Assembly (NCBI RefSeq): GCF_002979455.1
Contig: NZ_PCOU01000004.1
Span: forward strand, 166,945-230,944
Direction: 5' to 3'
Source: Chryseobacterium sp. MYb7
Lineage (GTDB): Bacteria; Bacteroidota; Bacteroidia; Flavobacteriales; Weeksellaceae
Length of the DNA stretch: 64,000 bases
Part shown: piece after piece, positions 36,203 to 44,534 of the stretch
Layout of the letters: every line of letters starts with the position of its first letter
Position numbering within the stretch: position 1 is the first letter of the stretch
The notes under the pieces: model-generated
The model's database searches: none
What the model saw: only the letters and a program-made list of their open reading frames with translations
What the model was told of the DNA's origin: nothing
Position numbers and translations under genes: made by a program

Positions 36203-39200
36203 TTAGTCAGGACAAGTTTGAGTTGAATAGCAACTCCACACTGTTCCGTTATAGATTTTCAGGCAGTTCGCTACTGTATCATAGACCATCATTCCTTCAA
36301 CATAGTTTGCCGCAGGAATACTAGCTAAAGGCGGAGTTGTAGGAGTAGCAGGATTACTATCTGCATCCACAAATGCCATACGATTAACCACAAAACCTTT
36401 TGATTTGGACTCCAGAGCCGCCCATGCACTACGTCTTACTTCCGGCCATTCTGAAGAACCTGAACCCGCTCGGTTCAGCGCAGTGATACCAAATTTTACT
36501 GGATTAGGATTTCCTCCACCTGGAGATACAGGGGTTTTGTAACAAAAGCAAAGATTAACTAATGCATTGGTAGAATTACCAACAGATTGCCCGGCCCCTG
36601 CAATTGTAGGAACACCATTGCTTCCTACATTATTTCCAAGATTCTGATTAGGATTTTGGGTAGCAAGTGATCCTGTAGCTGTCACCAGATTAGCACTGGT
36701 AAAACCACCACCACCTTCAATAGCATCAGGACAACTGTCACCGTCAGAATCCAGATCCAGATAATCAGGAATACCATCACCATCTGTATCTTTATAAGAA
36801 GTACACACAGATTGCTCAGCTACAAATGCCCAGATGTTCATAAAAAGTTTATCATTATTGGATGTAACTCCGCTTCCTGCTGTAACACCACCAAGTGCAG
36901 TTAGGATATCAACATCTGCAATCATTAAGTCATTATAAATTCCATCTACATACATTACAGGCCCATTACTTCCATTGACTGCAAGCGCATTGGTTCCAAA
37001 CGAGGAATTTACGGCGGAGAAATAACCTTGATAGCCTCCTGCCTGATTGAATGATGCAACCGTTCCAAAAGGCCCTTTGAAAATAGAAGTCTGGCTTCCG
37101 TATGATGTAGGTACATTTGGATTTGAAACTTGTGACACTACAGAGGTATCCCAGAATTGTGTCTGAATCTGGGTTGATACTACATAGTTATTTTGGGAAT
37201 CATCTGACCAGTCTTTAATGGCTTTAAATTCGCCAGCTGACAAATATGAAGTGGTAAGATTATCAATACCGCCAAGGAAGATCGCATTCAGATTGAGTGA
37301 GTTAATAATTGCTTTGGTAATAGGAGCAGTTCCCATATCGACCAATACTATATTTGCTTTTACTGTGCCACTTGGACCAAAATTAGCAGGATTAGTTAAT
37401 TTTAATGCTCCGGAACCACTCATTTGACTTCCGTTAAAGGTATATCCGTTATTTCCTGATCTGGAATCAGGAATATATCCAATTCTTATGGTTTGTCCTG
37501 TCAGTGGACAAGTTTTTTCGTTGAGATCCAGGATACCATCGTTATCGTTATCAAGATCATAAACATTTGTGATACCATCACCATCACTATCAGTACATGC
37601 ATTTACATTACTGTTTTGTGAAACACCAATATTTTGCCCGGCTCCTGCAATTGTAGGAACACCATTACTTCCTACATTATTTCCGAGATTCTGATTAGGG
37701 TTTTGGGTAGCAAGTGATCCCGTAGCTGTCACCAGATTGGCATTGGTAAAACCGCCGCCACCTTCAACAGCGTCAGGACAACTGTCTCCGTCAGAATCCA
37801 GATCCAGATAATCAGGAATGCCATCACCATCTGTATCTTTATAAGAAGTACATGCAGATTGCTCAGCTACAAATGCCCAGATATTCATAAAAAGTACATC
37901 ATTATTGGATGTCACACTGCTTCCTGCTGTAATACCACCAACTGTAGTCAGGATATCAACATCTGCAATCATTAAGTCGTTATAGGTCCCATCGACATAC
38001 ATTACAGGTCCATTGCTTCCATTGACTGCAAGTGCATTGGCTCCAAACAAGGCATTGATGGTAGAGAAATACCCTTGATATCCTCCCCCTTGAGTGAATG
38101 ATGTAACCTTTCCAAAAGGGCCTTTGAAAATAGAAGTCTGGCTTCCGTATGATGTAGGTACATTCGGATTTGAAACTTGTGACACCACACTGGTACCCCA
38201 AGGTTGTGTCTGAGCCTGGGTTGATACTACATAATTATTTTGAGAATCATCTGACCAGTCTTTAATGGCATCGAATTCAGCCGCTGATAAATATGAATTG
38301 GGGGTAGCAGCAGCATCATTAATACCGCCAAGGAAGATGGCATTCAGGTTGAGTGAGTTAATAATCGCTTTAGTAATGGGAGCAGTTCCCATATTAACCA
38401 ATACTATATTGGCATTCACAGCACCATTAGGGCCAAAATTAGCAGGATTAGTTAATTTTAATGCTCCGGAACCACTCATTAAAGATCCATCAAAAGTGTA
38501 ACCAGTGTCACCATCTAAATCTCTGCTATTAGGAATATATCCAATTCTTATGGTTTGTCCTGTCAGTGGGCAGGTTTTTTCGTTGACATCCAGGATCCCA
38601 TCGTTATCGTTATCAAGATCATAAACATTTGTGATGCCATCACCATCACTATCAGTACATGCGTTTACATTACTGTTTTGTGAAACACCAATATTTTGTC
38701 CTGTACCTGCAATTGTAGGTATCCCCATTGTTGTAGCAGTACTTCCTACTGTATTACCAAGATTTTTGTTTGGGGATTGGGTCGCAAGTGATCCTGTAGC
38801 AGTTACCAGATTTGCATTGGTAAAACCGCCCCCTCCTTCAACAGCATCAGGACAACCGTCACCGTCAGAATCAAGATCCAGATAATCTGGAATACCATCA
38901 CTATCTGTATCTCTGTGATTACAGAAAGTAACTGTGTTCTGCACTATCGTGATAAGGCCTCTTGATGCATTTCCTGTTCCGGAACCGGGAGTAGTTGTGA
39001 GTGCCGTATAATCCCATGTGTATGTACTGCCATAACTTGCAGATAATGGCACCGTACTTGCTCCGCTTGCGGTATTTGCGGTGTTTTGAAGCTGCATTTT
39101 TGCATAATACCCATTACTAAGAGTACCACCGGCACCTGATGCATTAAAGGTTGAATATAAGTTTAACGCTGTATTACTGCTGTAAGAAGATAATAAACCT

Positions 39201-39883
39201 GTAACCGTAGGTAAATTTCCTATTGTAGTAGTAAAGGTTCCTAACTTGGTAATACTGTTGTTACCAAGCAGATATCTGAACCAACCATCTGGAGTACCCG
39301 GAGATGCTGCAGTGACATTTTCCGCCTGCGTATTATTGGCAGGAACTCCGGTATACAAAGAAGTCACATTTGGAACAATATTAAAATTTGATCCCGAAGT
39401 TCCGAATGATTCCCAGGTATGATTCTGTGCATTAACAGAATTATTAAGGTCAGAATAGCTGAAAGGAACGGTGAAACTGCTGCCCACCGATGGGACTGCG
39501 GTACCAGAGGTAAGTGTATATACTAAATTGAAGCTTCCGCCATTGGCACCAAAAGTAGCTCCGGCAAGCGTAGATGCCAAATTCAAGGTATATACTGATT
39601 GTGTATTACAATATCCTTCTGCGGTATCAGGAATTCCATCATTATCGTCATCAAGATCAAGATCATCTGTAACACCATCTAAATCTGTATCTGTAGCATA
39701 TGCCACAGAAGACTTTGCGGGTTTAGGAGTTTTGGATTTAGTCCCTGCTGTTAGACTATTTACTATACTTTTTGCAAACTTACTATTTGCCAGTATAGTT
39801 TTAGAAAAAGCGATAGACGTACATAGCAGAAGTACCAGTACCCAATGCGTTTTCATATTTTTAAAAAAACATTTTAGTTTCAT
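36203..39883 (-). CDS. Very large secreted protein with calcium-type repeats and long internal duplications
   Basis: 1226 residues. The signal peptide may start at M1 or at M10 (MKTHWVLVLLL). After a beta-rich N-terminal region there are DxDxDGxxD thrombospondin type 3-like repeats (about 68-90, 325-350, 410-435, 690-715, 765-790, 1040-1065). Two near-identical blocks of about 350 residues each follow, with TCPLTGQTIRIGYIPNSR, a LNAIFLGGI segment and VVSTQ.QTQ. No T9SS sorting tail is present; the end is the DTV-IYNG-VW module. A surface structural or adhesive role is likely. It is co-transcribed with the gene at 35581. Confidence 0.78.
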   Translation of the reverse strand: MKLKCFFKNMKTHWVLVLLLCTSIAFSKTILANSKFAKSIVNSLTAGTKSKTPKPAKSSVAYATDTDLDGVTDDLDLDDDNDGIPDTAEGYCNTQSVYTLNLASTLAGATFGANGGSFNLVYTLTSGTAVPSVGSSFTVPFSYSDLNNSVNAQNHTWESFGTSGSNFNIVPNVTSLYTGVPANNTQAENVTAASPGTPDGWFRYLLGNNSITKLGTFTTTIGNLPTVTGLLSSYSSNTALNLYSTFNASGAGGTLSNGYYAKMQLQNTANTASGASTVPLSASYGSTYTWDYTALTTTPGSGTGNASRGLITIVQNTVTFCNHRDTDSDGIPDYLDLDSDGDGCPDAVEGGGGFTNANLVTATGSLATQSPNKNLGNTVGSTATTMGIPTIAGTGQNIGVSQNSNVNACTDSDGDGITNVYDLDNDNDGILDVNEKTCPLTGQTIRIGYIPNSRDLDGDTGYTFDGSLMSGSGALKLTNPANFGPNGAVNANIVLVNMGTAPITKAIINSLNLNAIFLGGINDAAATPNSYLSAAEFDAIKDWSDDSQNNYVVSTQAQTQPWGTSVVSQVSNPNVPTSYGSQTSIFKGPFGKVTSFTQGGGYQGYFSTINALFGANALAVNGSNGPVMYVDGTYNDLMIADVDILTTVGGITAGSSVTSNNDVLFMNIWAFVAEQSACTSYKDTDGDGIPDYLDLDSDGDSCPDAVEGGGGFTNANLVTATGSLATQNPNQNLGNNVGSNGVPTIAGAGQNIGVSQNSNVNACTDSDGDGITNVYDLDNDNDGILDLNEKTCPLTGQTIRIGYIPDSRSGNNGYTFNGSQMSGSGALKLTNPANFGPSGTVKANIVLVDMGTAPITKAIINSLNLNAIFLGGIDNLTTSYLSAGEFKAIKDWSDDSQNNYVVSTQIQTQFWDTSVVSQVSNPNVPTSYGSQTSIFKGPFGTVASFNQAGGYQGYFSAVNSSFGTNALAVNGSNGPVMYVDGIYNDLMIADVDILTALGGVTAGSGVTSNNDKLFMNIWAFVAEQSVCTSYKDTDGDGIPDYLDLDSDGDSCPDAIEGGGGFTSANLVTATGSLATQNPNQNLGNNVGSNGVPTIAGAGQSVGNSTNALVNLCFCYKTPVSPGGGNPNPVKFGITALNRAGSGSSEWPEVRRSAWAALESKSKGFVVNRMAFVDADSNPATPTTPPLASIPAANYVEGMMVYDTVANCLKIYNGTVWSCYSTQTCPD
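36560..38910 (-). repeat. Long direct repeats inside the large secreted-protein gene
   Basis: Segments about 36560-37600 and 37600-38660 are near-copies with an offset of about 1.05-1.07 kb. A third partial copy of the repeat-plus-TATGSL part lies at 38660-38910. Example anchors: the TGAAACACCAATATTTTG block at about 37615 and 38680. Such repeats can recombine and change protein length. Confidence 0.8.
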
Positions 39884-39953
39884 ATTTTGAAATGTATTAG
39901 GTTTCCTTACAAAAGATTGTAAGAGTTTTTATAAAATTTAAAAATTCATTATT

Positions 39954-40610
39954 TTATAAAACTAATACAGGTGGAGGCCTTATAGAAAAGACATCAGAAA
40001 AACAAAAATCTAAAGATTTATTGTTATAAAATGTGTATTTCGGAGTGTGCAGATTATCTAAATCCCGATTTAAGAAACACTTTTTAGGATCTGCATATAT
40101 TTTAGAAAAGTCATGCGGAGTATTACTTGGTGCAATGCAATTTTGCGAGGTAGAATGTGAAGATAAAAACTGAAATGGTGAAGGAAAACTATGGTAATCT
40201 TTTTTTTCGAAAGACTCTTTCTGGGCTTCATAATGATCTATCTCATTTTTGATTTCTTTAAGTAATTTCTTTTTTTTCTTTTCCTCAGATGATTTCACTT
40301 GTCGTGAAAAACTTGGAATTTTAGAATTAGGTGTCGAAACAATCAAAACTCTATGAGAATCATCATCTTCTTCAAAAGAAATATCTCCATTCTCTACAAT
40401 AACTTTTCCTTGATCAACCTGATTATTGAAACTTTGATCTGCTGAATAAACCTCAGCTCCTTGAGCAATAAAGACCACTTGCACATTATCATCTGTAGCT
40501 TTTTTGTTCTGGGCATACAAAAAATTAAAGAAAATCTGAATACCTAGAAATATAGCACGACAGAAAAAAGAACTTCTATGTATTTCTTTTTTTATTGATA
40601 GTAGTGTCAT
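39954..40610 (-). CDS. Hypothetical exported protein with basic helical centre
   Basis: 218 residues. A hydrophobic segment (AIFLGIQIFFNFLYAQ, about 19-34) looks like a signal peptide with a long N-terminal extension; translation may start further in. Then VVFIAQGAEVYSADQSFNNQ, a lysine/glutamate-rich helical region (about 100-140) and a C-terminal SIRPPPVLVL tail. I recognise no domain. It is 70 bp upstream of the large secreted-protein gene and on the same strand, so it may belong to that operon. Confidence 0.5.
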   Translation of the reverse strand: MTLLSIKKEIHRSSFFCRAIFLGIQIFFNFLYAQNKKATDDNVQVVFIAQGAEVYSADQSFNNQVDQGKVIVENGDISFEEDDDSHRVLIVSTPNSKIPSFSRQVKSSEEKKKKKLLKEIKNEIDHYEAQKESFEKKDYHSFPSPFQFLSSHSTSQNCIAPSNTPHDFSKIYADPKKCFLNRDLDNLHTPKYTFYNNKSLDFCFSDVFSIRPPPVLVL

Positions 40611-40643
40611 AATTTCCAGTGTTTTACTTAGGTTAAAGCAGGC

Positions 40644-40955
40644 TTATACAACAAAGATTTTTTTCCACTTTGTTACGGTATTTCTACTCAGCTTGAAATG
40701 GATAGCCAATTGGATATTACTGAGCTTATGTTTTTTCTGGTAATCCAGTATATGAAAGATGTCAGATCTGCATAAGAACGTTGGCTTTGGTTGAACTCCT
40801 TACTTTGCTGGTTTCCTATCCCGAAAATCTTTTCGTTAAGCTCTATAACATCCATAGCAGATAAGCGTTTTTTTCAAGCAATTTTTCACACACGTCTTTT
40901 TTATGGGGATATTTTTGTGAGAGAATATCCAGATAGATTTGCTTGTAATTGGGTC
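40644..40955 (-). pseudogene. Frameshifted small HTH protein gene, directly downstream of 40956
   Basis: Reading the minus strand in three frames in turn gives NYKQIYLDILSQKYPHKKDV, CEKLLEKN, then LSAMDVIELNEKIFGIGN, QQSKEFNQSQRSY, and finally SDIFHILDYQKKHKLSNIQL, AIHFKLSRNTVTKWKKIF, VV and stop. The pieces join into one protein of about 100 residues ending in an HTH (LSNIQLAIHFKLSRNTVTKW). At least two indels, near 40850 and near 40763, disrupt it, and no start codon is evident. From recollection, small HTH proteins of this kind recur in Chryseobacterium genomes. It follows the intact HTH gene with no gap. Confidence 0.7.
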
Positions 40956-41378
40956 CTAATTTTTGTACTTGTATATCCATTTATAAAGCGTGGTTTTTGG
41001 AATATTATATTCTTGAATAACCTGAGCTTTTGTTTTTTTCCCAGTTTCTATTAACTCTAAAATAAAATCTATTACTTCTTTAGTATAAATGTTTTTTCTA
41101 AACACTGGAAGCAAAGGTTTGGCAGCTATTACTGTTCTATTAGCCGCTAATTGAGGAGCATATAAAATCAAATGTTGGGTATATAATCTGAAAAAATCGT
41201 ATTCAAGAAGTTTGCTCCATTTTAATATCATTTCAGTATCGAGGCTTTTAGATTGGTACATTTCTAATATTTCTTTTTCACTACATTTCAGAAAATTGCA
41301 GATTCTCATTGTATTTAGCCCGCTTTCCGTAACTCGTTGGGCAATGAGAATCCCAATGTGAATATCCTTAAAGTTCAT
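40956..41378 (-). CDS. HTH-domain protein, transposase-like or regulatory
   Basis: 140 residues beginning MNFKDIHIGILIAQRVTESG. The N-terminal half resembles a Cro/phage-type HTH (MRICNFLKCSEKEILEMYQS) and KWSKLLEYDFFRLYTQHLIL. The C-terminal 35 residues are a second HTH of transposase OrfA type (TKAQVIQEYNIPKTTLYKWIYKY). From recollection, proteins of this type occur in many copies in Chryseobacterium, but I cannot say whether they are transposases or regulators. No terminal inverted repeats were seen. It is followed immediately by the broken HTH gene at 40644-40955. Confidence 0.65.
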   Translation of the reverse strand: MNFKDIHIGILIAQRVTESGLNTMRICNFLKCSEKEILEMYQSKSLDTEMILKWSKLLEYDFFRLYTQHLILYAPQLAANRTVIAAKPLLPVFRKNIYTKEVIDFILELIETGKKTKAQVIQEYNIPKTTLYKWIYKYKN

Positions 41379-41402
41379 CTTGTGTAATTATTATTGAGTT
41401 AA

Positions 41403-41657
41403 TCAGTCTTTATTTGTAAAATTTACTTTTTTGACTTGTCCGGCAAGTGCCAGGTTCATAATTGATTGATATAATCGTAAGGGCTCCCGCCTTTTACGTA
41501 AACTATCATTTAAGGGGTGGATTGGGAATATTTTTGCACATCTGAAACTATAGGCAATACCGTCGCTTTTGTAGTAGATTTTAAAAACTAATATTCCTTC
41601 TGCTAAGGAGATATTGGCACCAATTATAAAACCTCCTTTTTCTGTGATAACGGTTGA
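41403..41657 (-). pseudogene. Remnant open frame without a start codon
   Basis: 84 codons open on the minus strand, from TCA at 41655-41657 to TGA at 41403-41405. It contains TVITEKGGFIIGANISLAEG, ILVFKIYYKSDGIAYSF and LYQSIMNLALAGQVKKVN. The amino-acid pattern looks like real protein. A stop (41658-41660) closes the frame upstream and the only internal ATG is near the end, so it seems to be the 3' part of a broken gene. It lies between the HTH gene and the gene at 41687. I cannot name the family. Confidence 0.4.
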
Positions 41658-41686
41658 CTAATGCAATATTAACATTTGAGTATTAG

Positions 41687-42025
41687 TTACTTAAATTCTG
41701 CCAACTTCCATATAATACTTTGCAAAGAATCATCTGGTGCGCTAAGGATATCAACATCAAATCGACTCGCCATATTAGGTGTAGCTTCTTGATTCGTAAA
41801 TGGATCGTTAAAAGTTGTAGAATTGGCACATACTGGTGTGACAAAATCGAATTTGAAAATGTTTGTCAAATTACCACTACAATTTAAAGGTATAATGGAT
41901 ATTTGCCCAAATACTGAAGTGCTGATAAAACAAACTATTAATAGGAACAGTCTGTATAGATCATAAGTACGAAAAGAGTGTAATTGTAAACTCTTCATCA
42001 ATGTTAGGGAACTTTGTTTTTTCAT
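41687..42025 (-). CDS. Small exported protein, unknown function, possibly truncated
   Basis: 112 residues. A signal peptide (about 25-40, LFLLIVCFISTSVFG) sits behind a long basic N-terminal extension, so M10 may be the true start. The mature part (QISIIPLNCSGNLTNIFKFD) has two cysteines and ends abruptly with IIWKLAEFK. The open frame at 41403-41657 begins 29 bp downstream in another phase, so the two could be parts of one broken gene. Confidence 0.45.
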   Translation of the reverse strand: MKKQSSLTLMKSLQLHSFRTYDLYRLFLLIVCFISTSVFGQISIIPLNCSGNLTNIFKFDFVTPVCANSTTFNDPFTNQEATPNMASRFDVDILSAPDDSLQSIIWKLAEFK

Positions 42026-42289
42026 GTTGTGTCTTGTAGAATCAGTTATGTCTGTAATTATTAATCCCTACTTGGTATTGCTATGCATTACGTAAAGGTA
42101 GAAATGTATTCAGTTACAATTGAGTTTGTGTATTTTTTCTCATCTTTATGTGTTTTAAGTTATTTGTATTTTTTTTCTTATGTATCGAATGCAATTTTAC
42201 AATAATGAATATTTAAAAAACAAAAAACTACATACCCATTAGCTACCTATTGATTTTAATGTATTGATAAACAGGTTTCTATTTGTATT
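42026..42289. other. Gene-free part of the gap before the Crp/Fnr gene
   Basis: AT-rich sequence with no gene, repeat or clear promoter that I could support. It runs up to the decayed DUF3467 fragment. Confidence 0.4.
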
Positions 42290-42400
42290 CGCTTCTGCGA
42301 AATTATCATTGAGAGTTAACAGCAGTTTTGAGAAATTAAAAAGTTCAACCTTTCGTATTAAGAGGAAAAAACGTTCAAGAAGATTTCTTTTACAATACAA
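42290..42400 (+). pseudogene. Decayed copy of the DUF3467 gene 3' end
   Basis: Bases 42321-42400 align closely with 33629-33712. The shared anchors CAGCAGTT, CCTTTCGTATTA, GAGGAAA, ACGTTCAAG and TTACAATA occur in the same order. Translated in pieces it reads QQF, stop, EIK and then VQPFVLRGKNVQ, against QQFGEIKEVEPFVLGGNNVQ in the intact gene. One stop and one indel break it. The match runs past the intact gene's stop codon but ends before the terminator hairpin. Confidence 0.7.
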
Positions 42401-42521
42401 TAAGAATTGCCTATTTTTTACCAGGGCATTTTTTTATGGGCAAAATTCAATACCTGAAATTTTATAATTGTTAATTTTCTTTAATAAGGTAAAATTGTAT
42501 GATAACGATATATCAATTTTA

Positions 42522-42529
42522 TATCTTTG
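42522..42529 (+). promoter_or_regulatory. -7 element of the Crp/Fnr gene
   Basis: TATCTTTG fits TAnnTTTG and lies 27 bp before the ATG. The nearest upstream TTG (42495-42497) is 24 nt away, a little far, so the promoter may be weak or regulated. Confidence 0.45.
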
Positions 42530-42556
42530 TTTAAGAAAAAGCAGAAAATATAAGAT

Positions 42557-43207
42557 ATGATTGATAACTCGTTCGCTGTAAGTAAATTTGGCTTTTTAGG
42601 TGCCGATTTTTTATCTGAGCTGGAAAAGCATGCTGTTGCCATTGATATAAAAGCAAAAACCGAAATCATTAGAGAAGGGCAGAAAAACAAGTTTGTACCT
42701 TTCTTAATAAAAGGTTCTATCAAGGTGTTTACCCTTAATGATGGAAGAGAACTCATCTACTATTATATCAAACCCAAAGACAGCTGTCTGATGACCTTTT
42801 CATCCATTCTGACAGATTATATTAGCAGGGTATATGCCACTGCAGAAGAAGATTCCGAAGCTATTCTTATTCCTGTTTCTATCATGCACGAATGGCTCAT
42901 CAGATTTCCGGAAATTAATAAATTGTTTTACAATGAGTATGACCGAAGATTTTCAGAAGTCATGAATATGGTTAATGATGCTGTTTTCCACAGGCTGGAC
43001 AAGAGAGTTCTGAATTATATTAAACAACAGATTTCGTCCACAGGAAGCAATCCTATTAAGATCACGCATCGTGAAATTGCCAACAGTTTGGGAACTTCAA
43101 GAGAAGTTGTAAGCAGAGTTTTGAAAAAAATTGAAAGCGAAGGCGAAATTGTTCAGACTAAAGAAGGAATAAAAGTTACTGTAAATGAAAATGTTAGCAT
43201 GATCTAA
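42557..43207 (+). CDS. Crp/Fnr-family transcription regulator
   Basis: 216 residues: cyclic-nucleotide-binding-like beta roll (about 18-115), dimerisation helix (about 120-148) and winged HTH (about 150-210). The recognition helix TSREVVSRVLKKIE carries the S-R-E-x-x-x-R pattern that reads GTGA half-sites in Crp. There is no N-terminal cysteine cluster, so it is not a classical iron-sulfur Fnr. The ligand is unknown. A GGTGA-N6-TCACC palindrome 50 bp after its stop codon, in the promoter of the next operon, is a likely binding site. Confidence 0.9.
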   Translation: MIDNSFAVSKFGFLGADFLSELEKHAVAIDIKAKTEIIREGQKNKFVPFLIKGSIKVFTLNDGRELIYYYIKPKDSCLMTFSSILTDYISRVYATAEEDSEAILIPVSIMHEWLIRFPEINKLFYNEYDRRFSEVMNMVNDAVFHRLDKRVLNYIKQQISSTGSNPIKITHREIANSLGTSREVVSRVLKKIESEGEIVQTKEGIKVTVNENVSMI

Positions 43208-43252
43208 TTTTATTTGTTTGAATTGTTTATTTCTATCATTGATAAAAACAAT

Positions 43253-43282
43253 TTGAGTGGTGACTTTTATCACCTATTTTTG
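43253..43282 (+). promoter_or_regulatory. Promoter with embedded Crp/Fnr-type palindrome
   Basis: TTG (43253-43255), 19 nt, TATTTTTG (43275-43282). The palindrome GGTGA-CTTTTA-TCACC occupies 43259-43274, exactly filling the spacer. A regulator bound there would touch both promoter elements, which suggests repression or an unusual activation geometry. It precedes the operon 43333-46385. Confidence 0.7.
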
Positions 43283-43332
43283 AATTGAGAACTCGATAAG
43301 TTTGTTATATCATAATTTAAATCAAATTGTAT

Positions 43333-44175
43333 ATGACAAAAACTCTCTTATTTTTGTCAATATTTTCTTCAGGTCTTGTCTTTGCACAGGAAGATCTGTT
43401 GAAAGATATTGATACCGTTAAAACCAATTCAGAAACCTCACAACCCGCCTTCAAAGCTCTTCAGATTGTTACAGGACAATCTACAAAACTCGCTGCCAAA
43501 AAAGAATGGTACATTATTGTTGCCCACAGATTTGGAGATATAAGCGCAGGATTCAAAGATTTTTTTGGTCTGGATCATGCTTCCACCAAATTAGGCGTTA
43601 TCTACGGTATCTCAGATGCTGTATCTGTAAGCCTTTCCAGAGAAACGAATATGAAAACGTTTGAAGGAGCAGTGAAATACAAACTGGTAAAACAAAGTGA
43701 AAACTTTCCGGTGGATATTGTGGGGTATAATGTAATGGGTGCCAATACTGAATTGGATAAAGATACCTATCCATATCTTAAATTCAGTGACAGGCTTTCT
43801 TATCTTACACAGGCACTGATCTCGCGAAGATTCAGTGATAAACTCTCAGTGCAGCTTACGCCTTCCTTTGTTCATAAAAACCTTTACGAACCTACTATTG
43901 AAAATAAAAATCAGTTTTTGGCGGGTTTGGGAGGACGCTATAAAATCTCAAAGAGAGTTTCTGTGAATGCAGAATACTTTGTGAATTTCGACGATCACAG
44001 TTTTTATAAAAATCCCCTATCATTAGGGGTAGATATAGAAACCGGGGGACATGTTTTCCAGCTTTTACTCACAAACTCCCAGATAAATTCAGATATCAGA
44101 TATCTTACCAACGCTACCGGAAGATGGGGAAAGGGACATATTTTCTTTGGGTTTAATCTTTATAGAGTGTTTTAA
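43333..44175 (+). CDS. DUF5777-type outer-membrane beta-barrel protein
   Basis: 280 residues from the ATG at 43333 (a TTG two codons upstream is less likely). Signal peptide about 1-18 (VFAQ). The mature part has alternating beta-strands with aromatic ends and finishes with a terminal strand, HIFFGFNLYRVF, typical of outer-membrane barrels. The WYIIVAHRFGDISAGFKDFFGLD opening fits the DUF5777 family, from memory. It leads a tightly packed operon whose next members are exported redox or heme-type proteins, so a role in moving an electron carrier or ligand through the outer membrane is conceivable. Confidence 0.75.
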   Translation: MTKTLLFLSIFSSGLVFAQEDLLKDIDTVKTNSETSQPAFKALQIVTGQSTKLAAKKEWYIIVAHRFGDISAGFKDFFGLDHASTKLGVIYGISDAVSVSLSRETNMKTFEGAVKYKLVKQSENFPVDIVGYNVMGANTELDKDTYPYLKFSDRLSYLTQALISRRFSDKLSVQLTPSFVHKNLYEPTIENKNQFLAGLGGRYKISKRVSVNAEYFVNFDDHSFYKNPLSLGVDIETGGHVFQLLLTNSQINSDIRYLTNATGRWGKGHIFFGFNLYRVF

Positions 44176-44176
44176 T

Positions 44177-44524
44177 ATGAAAAAGCACACATCCTTATTG
44201 ATATTGTCATCAGCAATCATACTGATGGCTTGTGACAGCAGAACTTATGAAGAGATTTCTGATAATACAGCCATCACTACACCTGTAAAATATACAGCAG
44301 ATGTAAAACCAATTGTAGATAACAGCTGTATAGGCTGCCATTCAGCAGGAAGTTTTAAACCTTTGGCTACCTATGATCAGGTAAAAAATAATATAGACGG
44401 AATTCTGGACCGTATTCAAAGACCTAATGGTGATCCCGGGAAAATGCCACAAGGAGGATCTTTGTCTGCAGCTCAGATCAATATTTTCATCAAATGGAAA
44501 GCTGACGGATTAAATGAAAATTAA
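44177..44524 (+). CDS. Cytochrome c-type lipoprotein
   Basis: 115 residues from ATG 44177, 1 bp after the previous stop. The type II signal peptide ends in LMAC (cysteine about 19), so the protein is lipid-anchored. A single heme-binding motif CIGCH follows (about 55-59), and a distal methionine in KMPQGG is the probable sixth ligand. The KPIVDNSCIGCHSAG context is typical of small mono-heme proteins of Bacteroidetes. It should transfer electrons in the periplasm. Partners are presumably the DOMON and YceI proteins of the same operon. Confidence 0.85.
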   Translation: MKKHTSLLILSSAIILMACDSRTYEEISDNTAITTPVKYTADVKPIVDNSCIGCHSAGSFKPLATYDQVKNNIDGILDRIQRPNGDPGKMPQGGSLSAAQINIFIKWKADGLNEN

Positions 44525-44534
44525 AAAAAATGAT

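Noticed and set aside
40791..41054. An 87-codon plus-strand frame
   Set aside because: It lies opposite the rebuilt HTH pseudogene and has no domain or start context.
42264..42467. A 67-codon open frame on the plus strand
   Set aside because: It runs through the decayed DUF3467 fragment in the wrong phase and its residues (runs of Lys/Arg/Phe) look like a by-product of AT-rich DNA.
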